From Lotus japonicus (taxonomy: Eukaryota; Streptophyta; Magnoliopsida; Fabales; Fabaceae), in contig NC_080042.1 of NCBI RefSeq assembly GCF_012489685.1, positions 35,965,158 to 36,029,157 on the forward strand: 64,000 nt of DNA. The letters run 5' to 3'. The notes under the pieces are model-generated. The model had not been told where the DNA came from, did not search any database, and saw only the letters and a program-made list of their open reading frames with translations. How positions within the stretch are numbered: the first letter of the stretch is position 1; each line of letters starts with the position of its first letter. Below, piece after piece: positions 22,116 through 33,597 of this stretch. A program made the position numbers and the translations under genes.

Positions 22116-23307
22116 ATCTGATGGTGGATTTGTAACCTTTGGTGGAAATCAAAAAGGATTCATTGTTGGAGAAGGTACTGTTGGTAAGGAACCTCTTCCA
22201 GTAATTAATAATGTCTTATTAGTTGAAGGGTAAAAACATAATCTACTTAGCATAAGTCAATTATGTGATAGTGGGTTCACTGTTTCCTTTAATAAAGTGA
22301 AGTGTAGTGTTACTGATTCCGATGACAAAATCATCTTTGAAGCTCAGAGACAAGGGAATCTATATAAGACGAACTTGGAAAACCTAGCAAATCAAAATGT
22401 AACTTGTCTAGTATCATCAGAGGATAATACATGGCTTTGGCATAGGAAGCTAGGGCATGCATCCTTAAGGACCATTACTAAAATCATAAGTAATGACTTA
22501 GTACGTGGTTTGCCAAAACTATCTATTAAATCTGATGCTACATGTTCTGCATGTACTCAAAGCAAACAACATCGTACCTCCTGTCGTGCTAAAAACTTTG
22601 TCAGTACTAGCAAACCTCTGGACCTCTTACATATGGATTTGTTTGGTCCCACTAGGGTAGCTAGTGTTTCTGGAAAAAGATTTTGTTTTGTCATTATCGA
22701 TGACTACACAAGATTCTGTTGGGTCTACTTCCTAAGAAGCAAGGATGAAACATTCCAAGCATTCAAGATCTTCAGCAAAAGAGTTCAAAATGAAAAGGGC
22801 TACTGCATCACAACCATTCGCAGTGACAGAGGAGGAGAGTTTGTGAATGAAGATTTTGAAAAATTCTGTGCACAAGAAGGTATCAGCCATCAGTTCTCAG
22901 CTCCAAGGACACCACAGCAAAACGGTGTAGCTGAACGGAAGAACAGATCACTTCAAGAAATGGCAAGGACAATGCTCAGTGAAACTTCCCTACCAAAGTA
23001 TTTCTGGGCTGAAGCTATTGAAACTGCATGCTACATTCAGAATAGAATATCTATACGACCCATGTTGAAAAAGACTCCATATGAACTATGGAAAGATAGA
23101 AAGCCAACTGTATCGTACTTTCATCCATTTGGATGCAAGTGTTACATTCTCAACACCAAGGACAACATCAGAAAATTTGACAATAAGTCTGATCAAATTG
23201 TTGAGTTTACAAAGCCTATAGAGTTTACAACTCAAGAACAAAAGTTGTTGAAGAATCTATCAATGTCAAGTTCGATGATAGTCCAATCAAGGCCGTTGAT
23301 CGTTTAG
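22006..23307 (+). pseudogene. Sirevirus protease and integrase, broken
   Basis: Protease: WYLDSGCSRHMTG contains the DSG active site of copia proteases. A TAA at 22231-22233 interrupts just before LLSISQLCDSGF. From 22297 the frame gives the GAG-pre-integrase zinc-binding region (WLWHRKLGHASL and CSACTQSKQ) and the integrase core with catalytic Asp in LLHMDLFGP, Asp in TIRSDRGGEF and Glu in NGVAERKN, so DDE is preserved. A frameshift near 23185 (after RKFDNKSDQ) sends the frame to a stop at 23307. One nonsense and two frameshift changes make the polyprotein defective. Confidence 0.88.
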
Positions 23308-25121
23308 AAAGAGATTTTCTCAATCTAGACCTATCAGATCATGATGAAGCAGATGACGACACAACAAGAGCTCAACCATCAGAATCAGTTCATGAAGATC
23401 AATCTCCGTCACCTCTTGGTACTATTCCTGAACAGTCTGACCAAGTCATGACTTCAAGCGGAATCTCACTTCCAAAGGAGTGGAAGTACAGAAGTGATCA
23501 TCCACCAGAGCAAATCATTGGAAGTGTATCAGAAAGAGTAAAGACCAGATCAGCATTCAGAGAAGAATCAAACAGCGCATTCATCTCAGAGATTGAACCA
23601 AAGAACGTTGAAGAGGCTCTACAACATGAAGGATGGATTCTGGCTATGCAAGAAGAACTAAATCAATTTGAAAGAAGTCAAGTATGGACCCTAGTTCCAA
23701 GACCAACTGGAAAATCTATCATTGGTACTAAATGGGTCTTCAGAAACAAGATGGATGAAAATGGGAAAGTCACTAGAAACAAAGCGAGACTAGTAGCACA
23801 AGGTTACAACCAACAAGAAGGAATTGACTACACTGAAACGTTCGCACCAGTTGCAAGAATTGAAGCAATAAGGATACTCCTAGCTTTTGCATGTCAACAT
23901 TCCATCAAGCTATATCAAATGGATGTCAAAAGCGCCTTTTTGAACGGAGTAATTGAAGAGGAAGTCTATGTGAAGCAACCTCCAGGCTTTGAAGAACCAT
24001 CCACTCCAGACTACGTGTACAGGTTGAAGAAAGCTCTGTACGGTTTAAAACAAGCCCCAAGGGCTTGGTATGATCGTCTAAGCAACTTTCTCATGAAGAA
24101 TGGTTTTTCAAGAGGAAAGATTGACAGCAACCTCTTCAGGAAGCAATTGAAGGACGACTACATCCTTGTACAATTGTATGTTGATGATATCATCTTCGGT
24201 GCAACTAGCGATAAACTGTGTAAAGAATTTTCTACTCTCATGCAAAGTGAATTTGAAATGAGTATGATGGGAGAACTGAAATTCTTTCTGGGACTTCAAA
24301 TCAAGCAAGAGAAAGACAAGATCTTCATACATCAGTCCAAGTACATAAAGGATATGCTCAAGAAATACAACATGCACAAGTCAAATGAGATGAGTACTCC
24401 CATGTATCCCAACACTGTTCTGGACAAAAGTGATGAAAGCTCACCAGTTGACCCAACATCGTACAGAGGGATGATTGGTTCACTTCTTTATTTAACGTCC
24501 AGCAGACCAGACATAATGTTTAGTGTTTGTCTATGTGCAAGGTTTCAGGTAAACCCACAGCAATCTCATCTTAGTGCTGTTAAGCGAATCTTTAGATATT
24601 TAATTGGTACTGCTAATCTTGGTCTATTATATGAGAAAGGTGAAGATTTCAGGTTGAAAGGATTTTGTGATGCGGATTATGCTGGTGATCGAGTTGAACG
24701 GAAAAGCACTAGTGGAGGATGTCACTTTCTGGGAAACTGTTTAGTATCCTGGACAAGTAAACGTCAAAGCACTATTTCCTTATCCACTGCTGAAGCTGAA
24801 TATGTGGCAGCAAGTTCTTGTTGTACACAACTCCTATGGATAAAGCATCAACTTGAGGATTACAACATTCATGAAAACAAGATACCTCTTTTATGTGATA
24901 ACACAAGTGCCATCAATATTGCCAAGAATCCAGTTCAGCATTCAAGAACAAAGCACATTGAGATCAAACATCATTTCATTAGAGACCTTGTGGCAAAGGG
25001 AAACATTGATATATCTCATATACACACAGAAGATCAACTTGCTGACATACTCACGAAACCTCTTTTAGAAGGCAGATTCTCAGATCTAAGAACAAGGATA
25101 AATATGCACTCTACTCAATAA
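23308..25121 (+). CDS. pol: Sirevirus reverse transcriptase and RNase H portion of pol
   Basis: Copies element RNA into DNA and degrades the RNA strand. Open from before 23448 to 25121 without a stop, in a frame different from the integrase part. RT spans about 23600-24450: [39 protein letters not shown] and the catalytic LYVDDIIFG (about 24173-24200). RNase H of the copia type follows (FCDADYAGD, then [13 protein letters not shown] and [13 protein letters not shown], ending ILTKPL). All main motifs are intact, so this half could be functional protein, but it is cut off from gag-integrase by the upstream shift. The stretch 23308-23447 belongs to the variable linker. Confidence 0.88.
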
Positions 25122-25615
25122 AAGGTATGGAAACAAAGGTTTCTATTTTGCAGGTTTCGTTCTTCGAAGAACATCCGCACTGTTCTGTCTCCTCACTGTT
25201 CAACCAGTAGATCAAATCGTTCAACAACTCTCTGTTCAATGAAGTTGCTCTCAGGAAATCTATATCGTTTGGTTAACAGCTGGCAAAGACATTGTTTAGT
25301 TCAATGCATCATTACTCTTGCACGTGCTACAACAGTGAACTTTGAAAGGTCTCATCACATTAAATGCGAAGCAGTTATCTCTCTTACTTTTAACGCGCGT
25401 GGTCTCAACTGCTCAATTGTTTAATAGTTTCTCTCTCATGAAAAGAAAACCGCCATCTGCACACCATCCAAAACTGCCATTCCTTATTCCAAATCAAATA
25501 TATCCAAGAGATTTCCTTCTCTCTCTTTCACCTCACTTCATTTGACACTTACTCTCTCTCTCTCTTCCAAGTAAAGAAACCCTAAGCCTTCTCTGAAACT
25601 TCCTCTCATTCCCAA
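25122..25615 (+). other. Spacer between pol and the third ORF of the Sirevirus
   Basis: No ORF of note. The last 200 bases are rich in CT and CTCTCT runs, similar to the stretch before the third-ORF remnant at 2011. It probably acts as leader for the third ORF. Confidence 0.5.
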
Positions 25616-26212
25616 ATGGCTGGAGTTCTTGCTACCTCTTCCAAAGCCCCTTCCAAATCTAAGGCCCCATCCAAGAAAGGTGGTAAAACACCTTACTCTG
25701 CTGAAGAAATGGAGATCATCCAGAGGAGATCAGAGAGGATCAACCGCCAACGCTCTGTTCAACTCAAGGAGGTTGGAGCCGTGAAAACTGAGAAACTGGG
25801 TGACAACTCTCTTGTGTCCCCAAGGTACTTCGATCTGAAGGTGTTTGCCTTCGTGAAGATGGCTGGGCTTGCAGACTTACTTCATCAGGACTGGGAGACG
25901 GTGTACACCATGGCTCAGCGCGTAGTGTATGTGCCTTTGGTAAAGGAATTTTATGACTGTGCCGTTGTGATAAATCACAGACAAGTCATTAAGTCCAAAG
26001 TAAATGACAAGATCATCTCAGTGACTCTCAACGACATGGCTGAAGCACTGAATGCCCCTATGGTGGTGATCCAGGAAGCTGCAAACTGGTGGAATTTCAA
26101 GGTGGGCTCATTACCTTTCATATACCTTGGCTCGCCTCTCGGAGGTAATCCTAGAAGGTTAGCTTTTTGGAATCCAGTTTTGGAGCGGTTGATAGCAAAA
26201 TTGGGTACATAG
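25616..26212 (+). pseudogene. Chimeric ORF: N-terminus of the Sirevirus envelope-like ORF joined to LINE RT
   Basis: Residues 1 to about 160 come from the Sirevirus third ORF: Ser/Lys/Pro-rich start, then RSERINRQRSVQL, PRYFDLKVFAFVKMAGL and NDMAEALNAP. At about nucleotide 26096 the protein changes within one reading frame to LINE RT sequence (VGSLPFIYLGSPLGG), which runs to a TAG at 26210-26212. The junction is the scar of the deletion that removed the end of the Sirevirus and the endonuclease and RT core of the LINE. The hybrid ORF is open but there is no reason to assume a function. Confidence 0.85.
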
Positions 26213-27984
26213 AACTCACGTTTTTTGTCATTAAGCGGGAGGTTAGTTCTTGTTAAATCTGTTCTGAATGCTATTCCTCTTTACTACATGGCATTGTATC
26301 GAGCACCAAAGGGGATTATTTTGAGAATAGAGAGAATTATGCGACGCTTCTTGTGGGGGGGATCTCTGGGCACAAATAAAATTATGTGGGTGGCTTGGGA
26401 GGATATATGCAAGGGGTCTAGGTATGGCAGTTTGGGGGTGGGTTACCTTGAGTGGAAAAATAAGGCCATGCTGCGGAAATGGGTTTGGCGGTTTGGGCAG
26501 CAGATAAATGCATTGTGGAAGGAAGTATTTTGTGGCAAATATGGTTTGAAGCGGGAGCTTATATCACTTAGTTTCGATGCACTAGCCCATAAAAATTTGT
26601 CTATTCCTCTTGCTGAGGTGTGTGCAATTTGGCGTGAAAGTGGGCTTGTTGGTATTGTATTCAGGGATGGAATAGCTTGTCAAGTGGGAAGGGGGAGTGG
26701 AGTTTTGTTCTGGTTAGATCATTGGGTTGGTTCGGGACCACTCCGGTTGGTTTTTCCTCGAGTCTTTGCTCTTGCGTCACATAAGAGAGCATCGGTGATG
26801 GAAAGCGGTGTGGTGGTTGGGCATAAAAGGGTTTGGGATATATCCTTTGAGAGAGAATTTCTGGGTTGGGAACAACAACTGTATGATGATTTTCAGCTCG
26901 TTCTCCAACAATTGGTTCCTAAACAGGGGGTATATGCGCATGTGGACTGTTTGGTATGGAAGCATGATAATATGGGCATGTTTAGTGTGAAATTGTTATG
27001 CGCTGTTGTTGAGGCAAGGTGGTTCTCGGAAGGGGCTGGTCGGTTCCAAAATCACTTCGGCCTATTTTACCATCCAAGATAGCTCTTTTTTTATGGTAAG
27101 TTCAGAAGAACAGGGTGGCTACTAAAGAAAATTTGAGGTGCCTTGGCGTGGCCTTGGAAGAAGGGGCGACTTGCGTGCTGTGTTTGGGTGCACCTGAAAC
27201 GGTGGCCCATCTTTTTTAGTATTGTCCTAAGGTTTGGCAGCTATGGGTAAGTGTGATACATAGAGAAGGTGTTTGGTGGGGGGTGTCCGAATCGATCCAG
27301 GCGTGCTTGGCTGAATGGGGGTCACTTAGAAGAACTACAGCAAGGATTTTATGGGACTTGATACCATATGCTTAATGCTGGGTGGTGTGGCTAGCTAGAA
27401 ATAATGTGATTTTTAAAGAATTATCTTTTGATGCTGAAGAGGTATGGGAGTCTCATATGTTTATGCTTTTTACTTGGATAAAGGCTTGGTGGAAGGATTG
27501 TCCATATGGAGCGAATCAATTTTCTCAGGGATTTACAAAAATAGATATTCAAGGCAAGGTGGGGGTGCGCATAGTTGTCCCTTGGAAACCACCCCAAGGT
27601 ACGAATCTGAAATTCAATGTTGATGGGTCTTTTCAGTCGGGGTGTGCTGGCATTGGTGGTATTTTGAGGAATGGGGCGGGCGAAGTGCTTGGTAAATTTT
27701 CCAGAAAAGTGGAGGTTAGAAGAGCTGATGAGGCGGAGGTATTGGCTATTCTCTATGCTCTCTTGTTTTGTCAACAATTTATGGTGTCTTCTGTGGAGGT
27801 TGAAAGTGATTCCACACTAGCTGTTGGCTGGGTGAGAGGTGGAAAAATGAGACCTTGGAAGCTTACAAATGAGTTGAATATGATTGATTATTTGATGCCG
27901 CTCGTGAATTGTATCGGGGTAATTCATATCTTGAGGGAGGGGAATGCAGAGGCGGACGAGTTGGCAAAGAAAGGGTGCTTTTGA
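26213..27984 (+). pseudogene. LINE ORF2 3' part: RT thumb, zinc-finger-like region and RNase H
   Basis: 26213-27082 continues the plant LINE polymerase end (LSGRLVLVKSVLNAIPLYYM, WGGSLGTNKIMWVAW) into the zf-RVT-like region, with shifts and a stop near 27079-27381 (motifs such as CVLCLGAPETVAHLF appear in changing frames). 27382-27984 is one open frame with a plant-type RNase H: FNVDGSFQSG, DEAEVLAILYAL, VESDSTLAV and GNAEADELAKK supply the D-E-D-D set, so all four catalytic acids remain. ORF2 as a whole is dead because the endonuclease and RT palm are missing. Confidence 0.88.
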
Positions 27985-28720
27985 GTGGAGCCGGTTTGGT
28001 TCTATTCAGGGCCATAGTTTTGGCTCATCGTAAAGAGTTGTTGTTTGGTTTTATATTCTTGCTTGCAGGTACAATTTGGAATGCTTATATTCGAGGGCCA
28101 TTGGAAAATTCCATGAATTTGGACTACTTGTTTGCTGGTGTGCTAGTGTTGCTGTTGCTGTTTTTTGATGTTTTTGCTGTCTTTGCTGTTCCTGTTAAAT
28201 GTTGCTTGTTGCTGTTGCTGGTTTTTCCATGCTGTTGTTTTTACTGCTGCTGGTTTTGCTGTCATTGCTGTTGCTGTGAATGCTGCTGGTTGCTGTTGCT
28301 GGTTTCCCTGATGTTGTTTTTGCTGCTGCTGGTTTTGCTGTCGTTACTATTGCTGTTAAGTGCTGCTGGTTGATGTTGCTGCTGTACTGTCGCTGTACGT
28401 TGCTGTTGCTGTTTCCTGTTGTCTGAAAGTGGTTGCTGGTGCTATTGCTGCTGTTTGATGCTCTTGCTGTTTTACGTTTGTGTTTCAGATGCAGAATGGC
28501 TATCCCCGGATTGTAGTACTCTTTTTCCTTGCTTAGTTTTTATCCCAATGGGTTTTTCCAAGTAAGGTATTAATGAGGCTCTTTCTTGGGATTTTGTCTA
28601 AGTCATTCTGTGGGTTGGTGGTGGGTTCTTAGGCAGTATCAGTTTGTACTCTATCCTTGCCTTGGGTTGTTTTATACTCAAGCTTTATTAATATATTCAT
28701 TCATCTTTCGAAAAAAAAAA
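27985..28720 (+). repeat. LINE 3' tail with TGCTGT-rich simple sequence and poly(A)
   Basis: About 28130-28460 is cryptic simple sequence of TTGCTGT/GCTGCTGG units, which yields an artificial Leu/Cys-rich frame. The final 60 bases (TACTCAAGCTTTATTAATAT...TTTCG, then ten A) have the form of plant LINE ends. Confidence 0.8.
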
Positions 28721-28733
28721 TTATGTAATTTAA
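28721..28733. repeat. LINE target-site duplication, right copy
   Basis: TTATGTAATTTAA, exact partner of 16767-16779. Confidence 0.9.
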
Positions 28734-30193
28734 TATAACCAATCAATCTCACAGTTATGACAATACTCCATAATTCATAGCATCAAGTAAGTAAATATTA
28801 TTGTCTCCAATTATCACAACATCAAATCTAAAAAAATATCACAATTATCATTAATTAGCATCAACAACTCCCTAACACATATAACTCAAGTGAGACCCGT
28901 GCAAATGCCTTTGGTACCAAAGTTGTTATACTTAGCGGTATCACCGCGTCCACTCTAGACAGATAACCACCAATAAAACCCTCGCTCTAGGCTTTCAAAA
29001 CCACTCCGGTTTTGGGACAAGTCACTAGCCTCCACGAGAACTAGAAAACATTGCCTCTTGACAACTATGCAATGTATTGTGCAAAACTCAACTAACATAT
29101 GCATATTCAGACCATCTCCAAGTCCTAATTATTTTTAGCATATTCATCACCAGTTCAACAATATGAATTCATCTCCAGTTTCACAAAACATAGTTTTCAT
29201 GATATCAATTACACAATTTGCAGTCACAGTAACTTAGCAACTCAACACATAACATCAATTCATAAAAACAACACCAAAATAATAAACTATTAAACAGATA
29301 TAAATTATCAACTACACTCAGAAAAATCAAATATTTTTATCATGCTTCCCTATACACGTTTTGTAAATACCTGTAAATTTTCAAGTCGAAATTCGAAGTA
29401 CAAAATTCAGGAAACATCTAACACTAACAGTAGTTCGTGAGAAACGAGACACCTTGACCTATCCTCACTAAAACGCATATAACGCGAGCTACAGACGTCA
29501 GAATGACGTGAAACCAGCGGAAAAAGATTTATAACAGAATGGGCTACAACTTTTATGAAGACTACTTCTTCAAATTCGGTCATTAACACAGCTTGAAATA
29601 GGGATCAAGAGCTCCTAAATTTCTGTAGCCTCATGCGCGGCGCGCTACCCCCTCTCTTCCACCCACAATTCATAACCCTAAATTCAACTATCCACCTTCA
29701 GTTTGAAAAAATTGCATCATAGGGTTCCTAAATCAGGCTTTCTATCATTATCCACTATCATACCAATCGAAAGAACATGAACTCAAACCCTTACCTTTTG
29801 AAGATCAAAGTCTAGGTTTTCTTCTCTTTTCTCCCGTTCTCTCTTTCACGCTTCTTTTCTTCTGCTCTGCTAACTTCTCCAATTCTCAAATCCAGATTTC
29901 TCCGTTTTTAATTCACTCCTAACCCTTAAATAGTCTTACAATAGGCCCCACTCCCAACTACTCACTTAAAACCTAAAACTCTTATTTATCTAAATCTTAT
30001 ACTATATCACATAAGATTTAAATAATAATCACATATATCACTCATATACAATTTAAATAATTTACTCACTCCATATATCACATAATCACTTAATTATCTA
30101 ATAAAATCATATAATTCATCAAATTACCATATATCATAATAATAATTAAAATAAAATAATAAATAACCTAATAATGGAAAATTGGATGTTACA

Positions 30194-30247
30194 ACTCTCC
30201 CCCACTTACGAATTTACTCCCCCGAAATTTTCCTTGAACAAACAACT
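30194..30247 (-). other. Internal end of element D with polypurine tract
   Basis: On the minus strand this reads as a purine-rich run including GTAAGTGGGGGAGAGT directly before the LTR start TGTAACATCC at 30193. It resembles the end of chromovirus internal regions. At about 30248 it is joined abruptly to a Tat-type LTR fragment of element E. Confidence 0.65.
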
Positions 30248-30256
30248 CAGAACCTT

Positions 30257-31808
30257 CGCCCCCTATTTATAGGCTTGGGGCTGGGCCTTGAAGCGTGTAA
30301 CTAACTCTAATGTGCCAGTTGGGCCTCGCTATTGGAGGCCAAACTTCAGGCTAGTGTCCGCTCCTAGGCGAGAACCCCTGGGCGTAGCCCCTCGAGGGGC
30401 TCGCCCAGTCCACAAGTCCACAAGACACCGAGCTCGAAGTATGAGAGCTAAGTGTGTCGTAGAAATGTGATCACTAATCTCCGTTCCATTGTGATCCCTC
30501 TAGTAGGTCGCCCGTTGCAACCTTCCACTTGGTACGGCGTTCCTCGGCTGGCGGTTTTGAACAAGCGCAGGAACTATTCCCAAGCTTCTAGTTGCTATAG
30601 CTTCTCCGCCCGAGAGATCACCTAACCATGCAACTTGGCGGGATCAACACCGTCTATATAAAGCGCGTAGGTCGCCAACATGGCGTAAACGAAACATGAA
30701 CCGCCAATTGGCGCAAGAAAATATTCAAGTACATGATCCGCCAAGCGACGTGGGAACTAGAAAATAAGTGTACAAATGCCTATATGACAAAAAGGGTCAT
30801 GATGGCCCGCCGCATGTGAGGTGACTCGCTGAGTAGAAATTCCCTCGCCTAGTGACATGGTCACTTGCCATTCTTTCTTCGCCCTCGCTCCTTGCAGTGT
30901 CTTTATGGATCAAGCTGCTTCCTAGGTGAGTTCCCTAATGTGGCGAGGGGACTCGACCAGTCCACAAGTCCAGAAGACACCGAGCTCGAAGAAAGAATCT
31001 AGAGAGAGAATAGCTGAATTCATATGAGTGTATTCAAGAAATGGGGAAAAGTCCTTTACAATTGGTAATCGCCCCCTATTTATAGGCTAGGGGCTGGGCC
31101 TTGAAGCGTGTAACTAACTATAATGGGCCAGTTGGGCCTCGCTATTGGAGGCCCAACTCCAGGCTAGGTGTCCGCTCCTAGGCGGGAATCCCTGGGCGTA
31201 TCCCCTCGAGGGGCTCGCCCAGTCCACAAGTCCACAAGACACCGAGTTCGAAGCATGAGAGCTAAGTGTGTCTTAGAAATGTGACCACTAATCTCCGTTC
31301 CCTTTTGATCCCTCTAGCAGGTCGCCCGTTGCAACTTTCCACTTGGTACGGCGTTCCTCGGCTGGCGGTTTCGACCAAGCGCAGGAACTATTCCAAAGCT
31401 TCTAGTTGCAATAGCTTCCCCGCCCGAGAGATCACCTAACCACGCCACTTGGCGGGATCAACACCGTCTATATAAAGCGCGTAGGTCGCCAACATGGCGT
31501 AAATGAAACATGAACCGCCAATAGGCGCAAGAAAATACTCAAGTACATGATCCGCCAAGCGACGTGGGAACTAGAAAAATAGTGTACAGATGCCTATATG
31601 ACAAAAAGGGTCGTGATGGCTCGCCGCATGTGAGGTGACTCGCTGAGTAGAAACTCGCTCGCCTAGTGACATGGTCACTTGCCAATCTTTCTTCGCCCTC
31701 GCTCCTTGCAGCGTCTTTTTGTATCAAGCTGCTTCCTGGTTGAGTTCCCTAATGTGGCGAGGGGACTCGACCAGTCTACAAGTCCACAAGACACCAAGCT
31801 CGAAGCAT
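30257..31808 (-). repeat. 813-bp tandem duplication of LTR fragment plus adjoining sequence in element E
   Basis: The block starting CCCCCTATTTATAGG with GGGCTGGGCCTTGAAGCG near 30278 recurs at 31091, an offset of about 813 bases, and both copies run through the CAGTCCACAAGTCC...GAGCTCGAAG motif and the following 540 bases (CGCCAACATGGCG, CCGCATGTGAGGTGAC). Copy 2 includes more of the LTR (from about 30990). Unequal recombination between the repeated CAGTCCACAAGTCC motifs is the simplest origin. Confidence 0.85.
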
Positions 31809-33009
31809 GAGGGCAAAGTGTGTCTTCAAGCTGAAGTCTCCACCGCACTATCTCCAGGAGACGATCGAGGGGCTCGCCCAATAAGCATGCACTCTCTCGA
31901 CCAGTCCACAAGTTTGCTTAGCTTCATGTCTAAGTCTCTCACTCGCCGCCTTGCCATTGCCATCCCGTTTGACTTGTTACCTGCTCACAATATAACCATC
32001 AGTGCCTTAAGAATCACAATTCTAATTTCACTATTTCTCTCCTTGCTTGGTATATCGAATCAAATAATGCAGATATATGCATGTGATCACTCAAACCACT
32101 CAATCACTAAAGATGTTTCCTTTTCAGCGTGGGGTCGCCACCGTTTAGCGTAGGTCGCCACCCGTTAAGCGGTAGGTCGCCACCCGTCCGGCGATACCGA
32201 GCTAGGTCCATGTGGACCAGCTGAGTCTGACTAGGACTATTGCTCGGTGTTTGAGCTGAGACTTTATTCACACTCTTTTCCCGTAAGATCATTATATGGC
32301 CTTGCCAAGAAGATGACAAGGGCTTCGCCTCGCCATGCTTGAAGACGAGGGCTTTGGTCACACGCTTCTCCCGTAAGATCTTTGTGCGGCCTCACCTGGT
32401 GACAAGGGCTTTTGCCTTGCCAAGAAGATGACAAGGGCTTCGCCTTGCCATGCTTGATGACGAGGGATTTGGTCACACCTTCGCCCGTTAGATCAGGTGC
32501 GGCCTCGCAAAGTGACGAGGGCTTTGCCCCATACCTCAAAAAGGTGAGACCCCGCCAAAATAAAATGACGGTGGTTTTGTCCGCTCGGGGCCAAGGTGCT
32601 CGGGTCCCAATGGCCATTCGGGGTGCCCAAGGCTTCGCCTAGTCATAGATGCTCGGCCCATATTTCGGGGAGGCTTTTGGGATAAGTAACTTATCCGCAC
32701 ACATCACCAACGAGTGATCAGCGGTTCGCACCGGACTTTCCGGAGCGATCCTCAGACATCAAGGTCGTGTTGGGATCGCCACCTTCAGGGAATTTTTCCC
32801 ACCGGGCGACCGTGATAATTCAGTCAAGCTAGGAGTATTGCTGGGAAAATCCTTTTTGTATTTGATTGTAATATGAGATTTTACATTTATTGAGGGATGC
32901 CTCATTAAAAAACTCCCGCGATGGAGAAAAAGAGTGCATCTTTATTTTTATCCTAATTTTCCCGCCTTCTCGTCGCATCCTTGCTCCTGCCCTTGGCTTT
33001 TTCCCCAAA
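31809..33009 (-). other. 3' untranslated region of element E with two repeat arrays
   Basis: No coding motif seen on either strand. 32125-32195 has three GGTCGCCACCCGTTAGCG-like units. About 32278-32530 has roughly 110-base units around GACAAGGGCTTCGCCTTGCC and TTGGTCACAC. 32640-32945 is a block shared with elements C (39655-39945) and F (58150-58460, reversed), with AAGGTCGTGTTGGGATCGCC and ACTCCCGCGATGGAGAAAAA as landmarks. Confidence 0.7.
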
Positions 33010-33597
33010 TTAGAGCACCACGCCAAGCACCTCGTCTTTTGTCCCCGACGTGCTCGCCTCCCAGTCGTTGTCATAGCAGGGTTGATCCCTCCGCCAGCTC
33101 GCCCCGTAGTAATGCGGGTCCTCTCCTATCTTACCTTTTCCCTTGTTGCGCTTAGTTGCCCTTGGTTTAACAATTTTTGCCCCCACGGGTCTCCAATACC
33201 CCGCTTTCCCCTTGTTGTTATCCGCGCGGCGGCGAGTCGGGCTCCTTTTCCCTACCTTCCGCTTGCTGCCCCCGCGCTGTTGCTTCGTCATTTGCTCCGC
33301 TATCCCCTTATCCTTTCCTTCTTTCCGACCCGTCCCCAAAAAAGTTGGCTTCCTGAATCTAGGCAATCTCCAGAATGTCGCGTCATTCTGACTCCAACTG
33401 AAGAGGTCAAAATTGTCCTCTATCAGCTTTTCCAGGCGCCTTTCCTGATTGGTCGTGAGCCTGGGTTCGATTGTGAGCACGCCTCTGCTTAACTTATACT
33501 CCTCCAAACCTGCTATCACATTCACCCAACGCTCTTCCGCATGCGCATTCGTGAACTGTCCGTCCCTTCCTGTCCTGCCCCCTGGCCTTCTTTGACC
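33010..33597 (-). pseudogene. Element E: post-protease linker and basic tail
   Basis: On the minus strand the frame ending at 33010 starts with the linker that normally precedes RT (VLTIEPRLTTNQERRLEKL and DLFSWS, the equivalent of the DLFAWS motif at the start of RT in element C). Instead of RT a Lys/Arg/Gly-rich stretch follows and the protein ends in DEVLGVVL. Element F ends its frame in the same way (DGVLGVVL at 58088). So the deletion of RT, RNase H and integrase is old and shared. A stop at 33598 separates it from protease. Confidence 0.75.

Larger units (their letters stand above)
18825..26096 (+). mobile_element. Sirevirus-type Ty1/copia element lacking its 3' end
   Basis: Order: 5' LTR (about 18825-20292), primer-binding site, gag, protease-integrase-RT-RNase H, spacer, and the N-terminal part of the third ORF. 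The order integrase before RT is the copia arrangement, and the long gag plus extra ORF after pol are Sirevirus traits. There is no 3' LTR: at about 26096 the sequence switches to LINE RT in the middle of the third ORF, so a deletion removed the end of the element. It inserted in the LINE after ORF1; the original target-site duplication is lost. Confidence 0.9.
16780..28720 (+). mobile_element. L1-like LINE, interrupted by a Sirevirus and with a large internal deletion
   Basis: Flanked by the 13-bp duplication and ending in a poly(A) run (28711-28720) after TTCATCTTTCG. It holds ORF1 with an RRM domain (17125-18819), then the Sirevirus insertion, then the 3' part of ORF2 (26097-27984: end of RT, zinc-finger-like region, RNase H) and a long simple-sequence tail. 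The endonuclease and most of RT are missing, removed together with the 3' end of the Sirevirus. The RNase H domain and RRM-type ORF1 are typical of plant L1 elements. Confidence 0.9.
16259..30193 (-). repeat. Left copy (3' LTR) of element D, interrupted by a LINE
   Basis: LTR sequence is 16259-16779 and 28734-30193, about 1.98 kb in total, matching 51256-53202 along its length with small differences. The interval 16780-28720 is the LINE and the Sirevirus inside it. The stretch 28734-30193 (and its copy in the right LTR) holds no ORF beyond about 60 codons and is AT-rich; no gene is called. Confidence 0.88.

Noticed and set aside
27909..28373. Leu/Cys-rich frame of 154 codons that looks like a membrane protein
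   Set aside because: It reads through TGCTGT simple sequence in the LINE 3' tail and overlaps RNase H in another frame.
32890..33492. Plus-strand frame of 200 codons with hydrophobic start
   Set aside because: Overlaps the E tail on the other strand; composition mirrors its Lys/Arg-rich coding, and no similarity to the antisense ORFs of C and F was seen.
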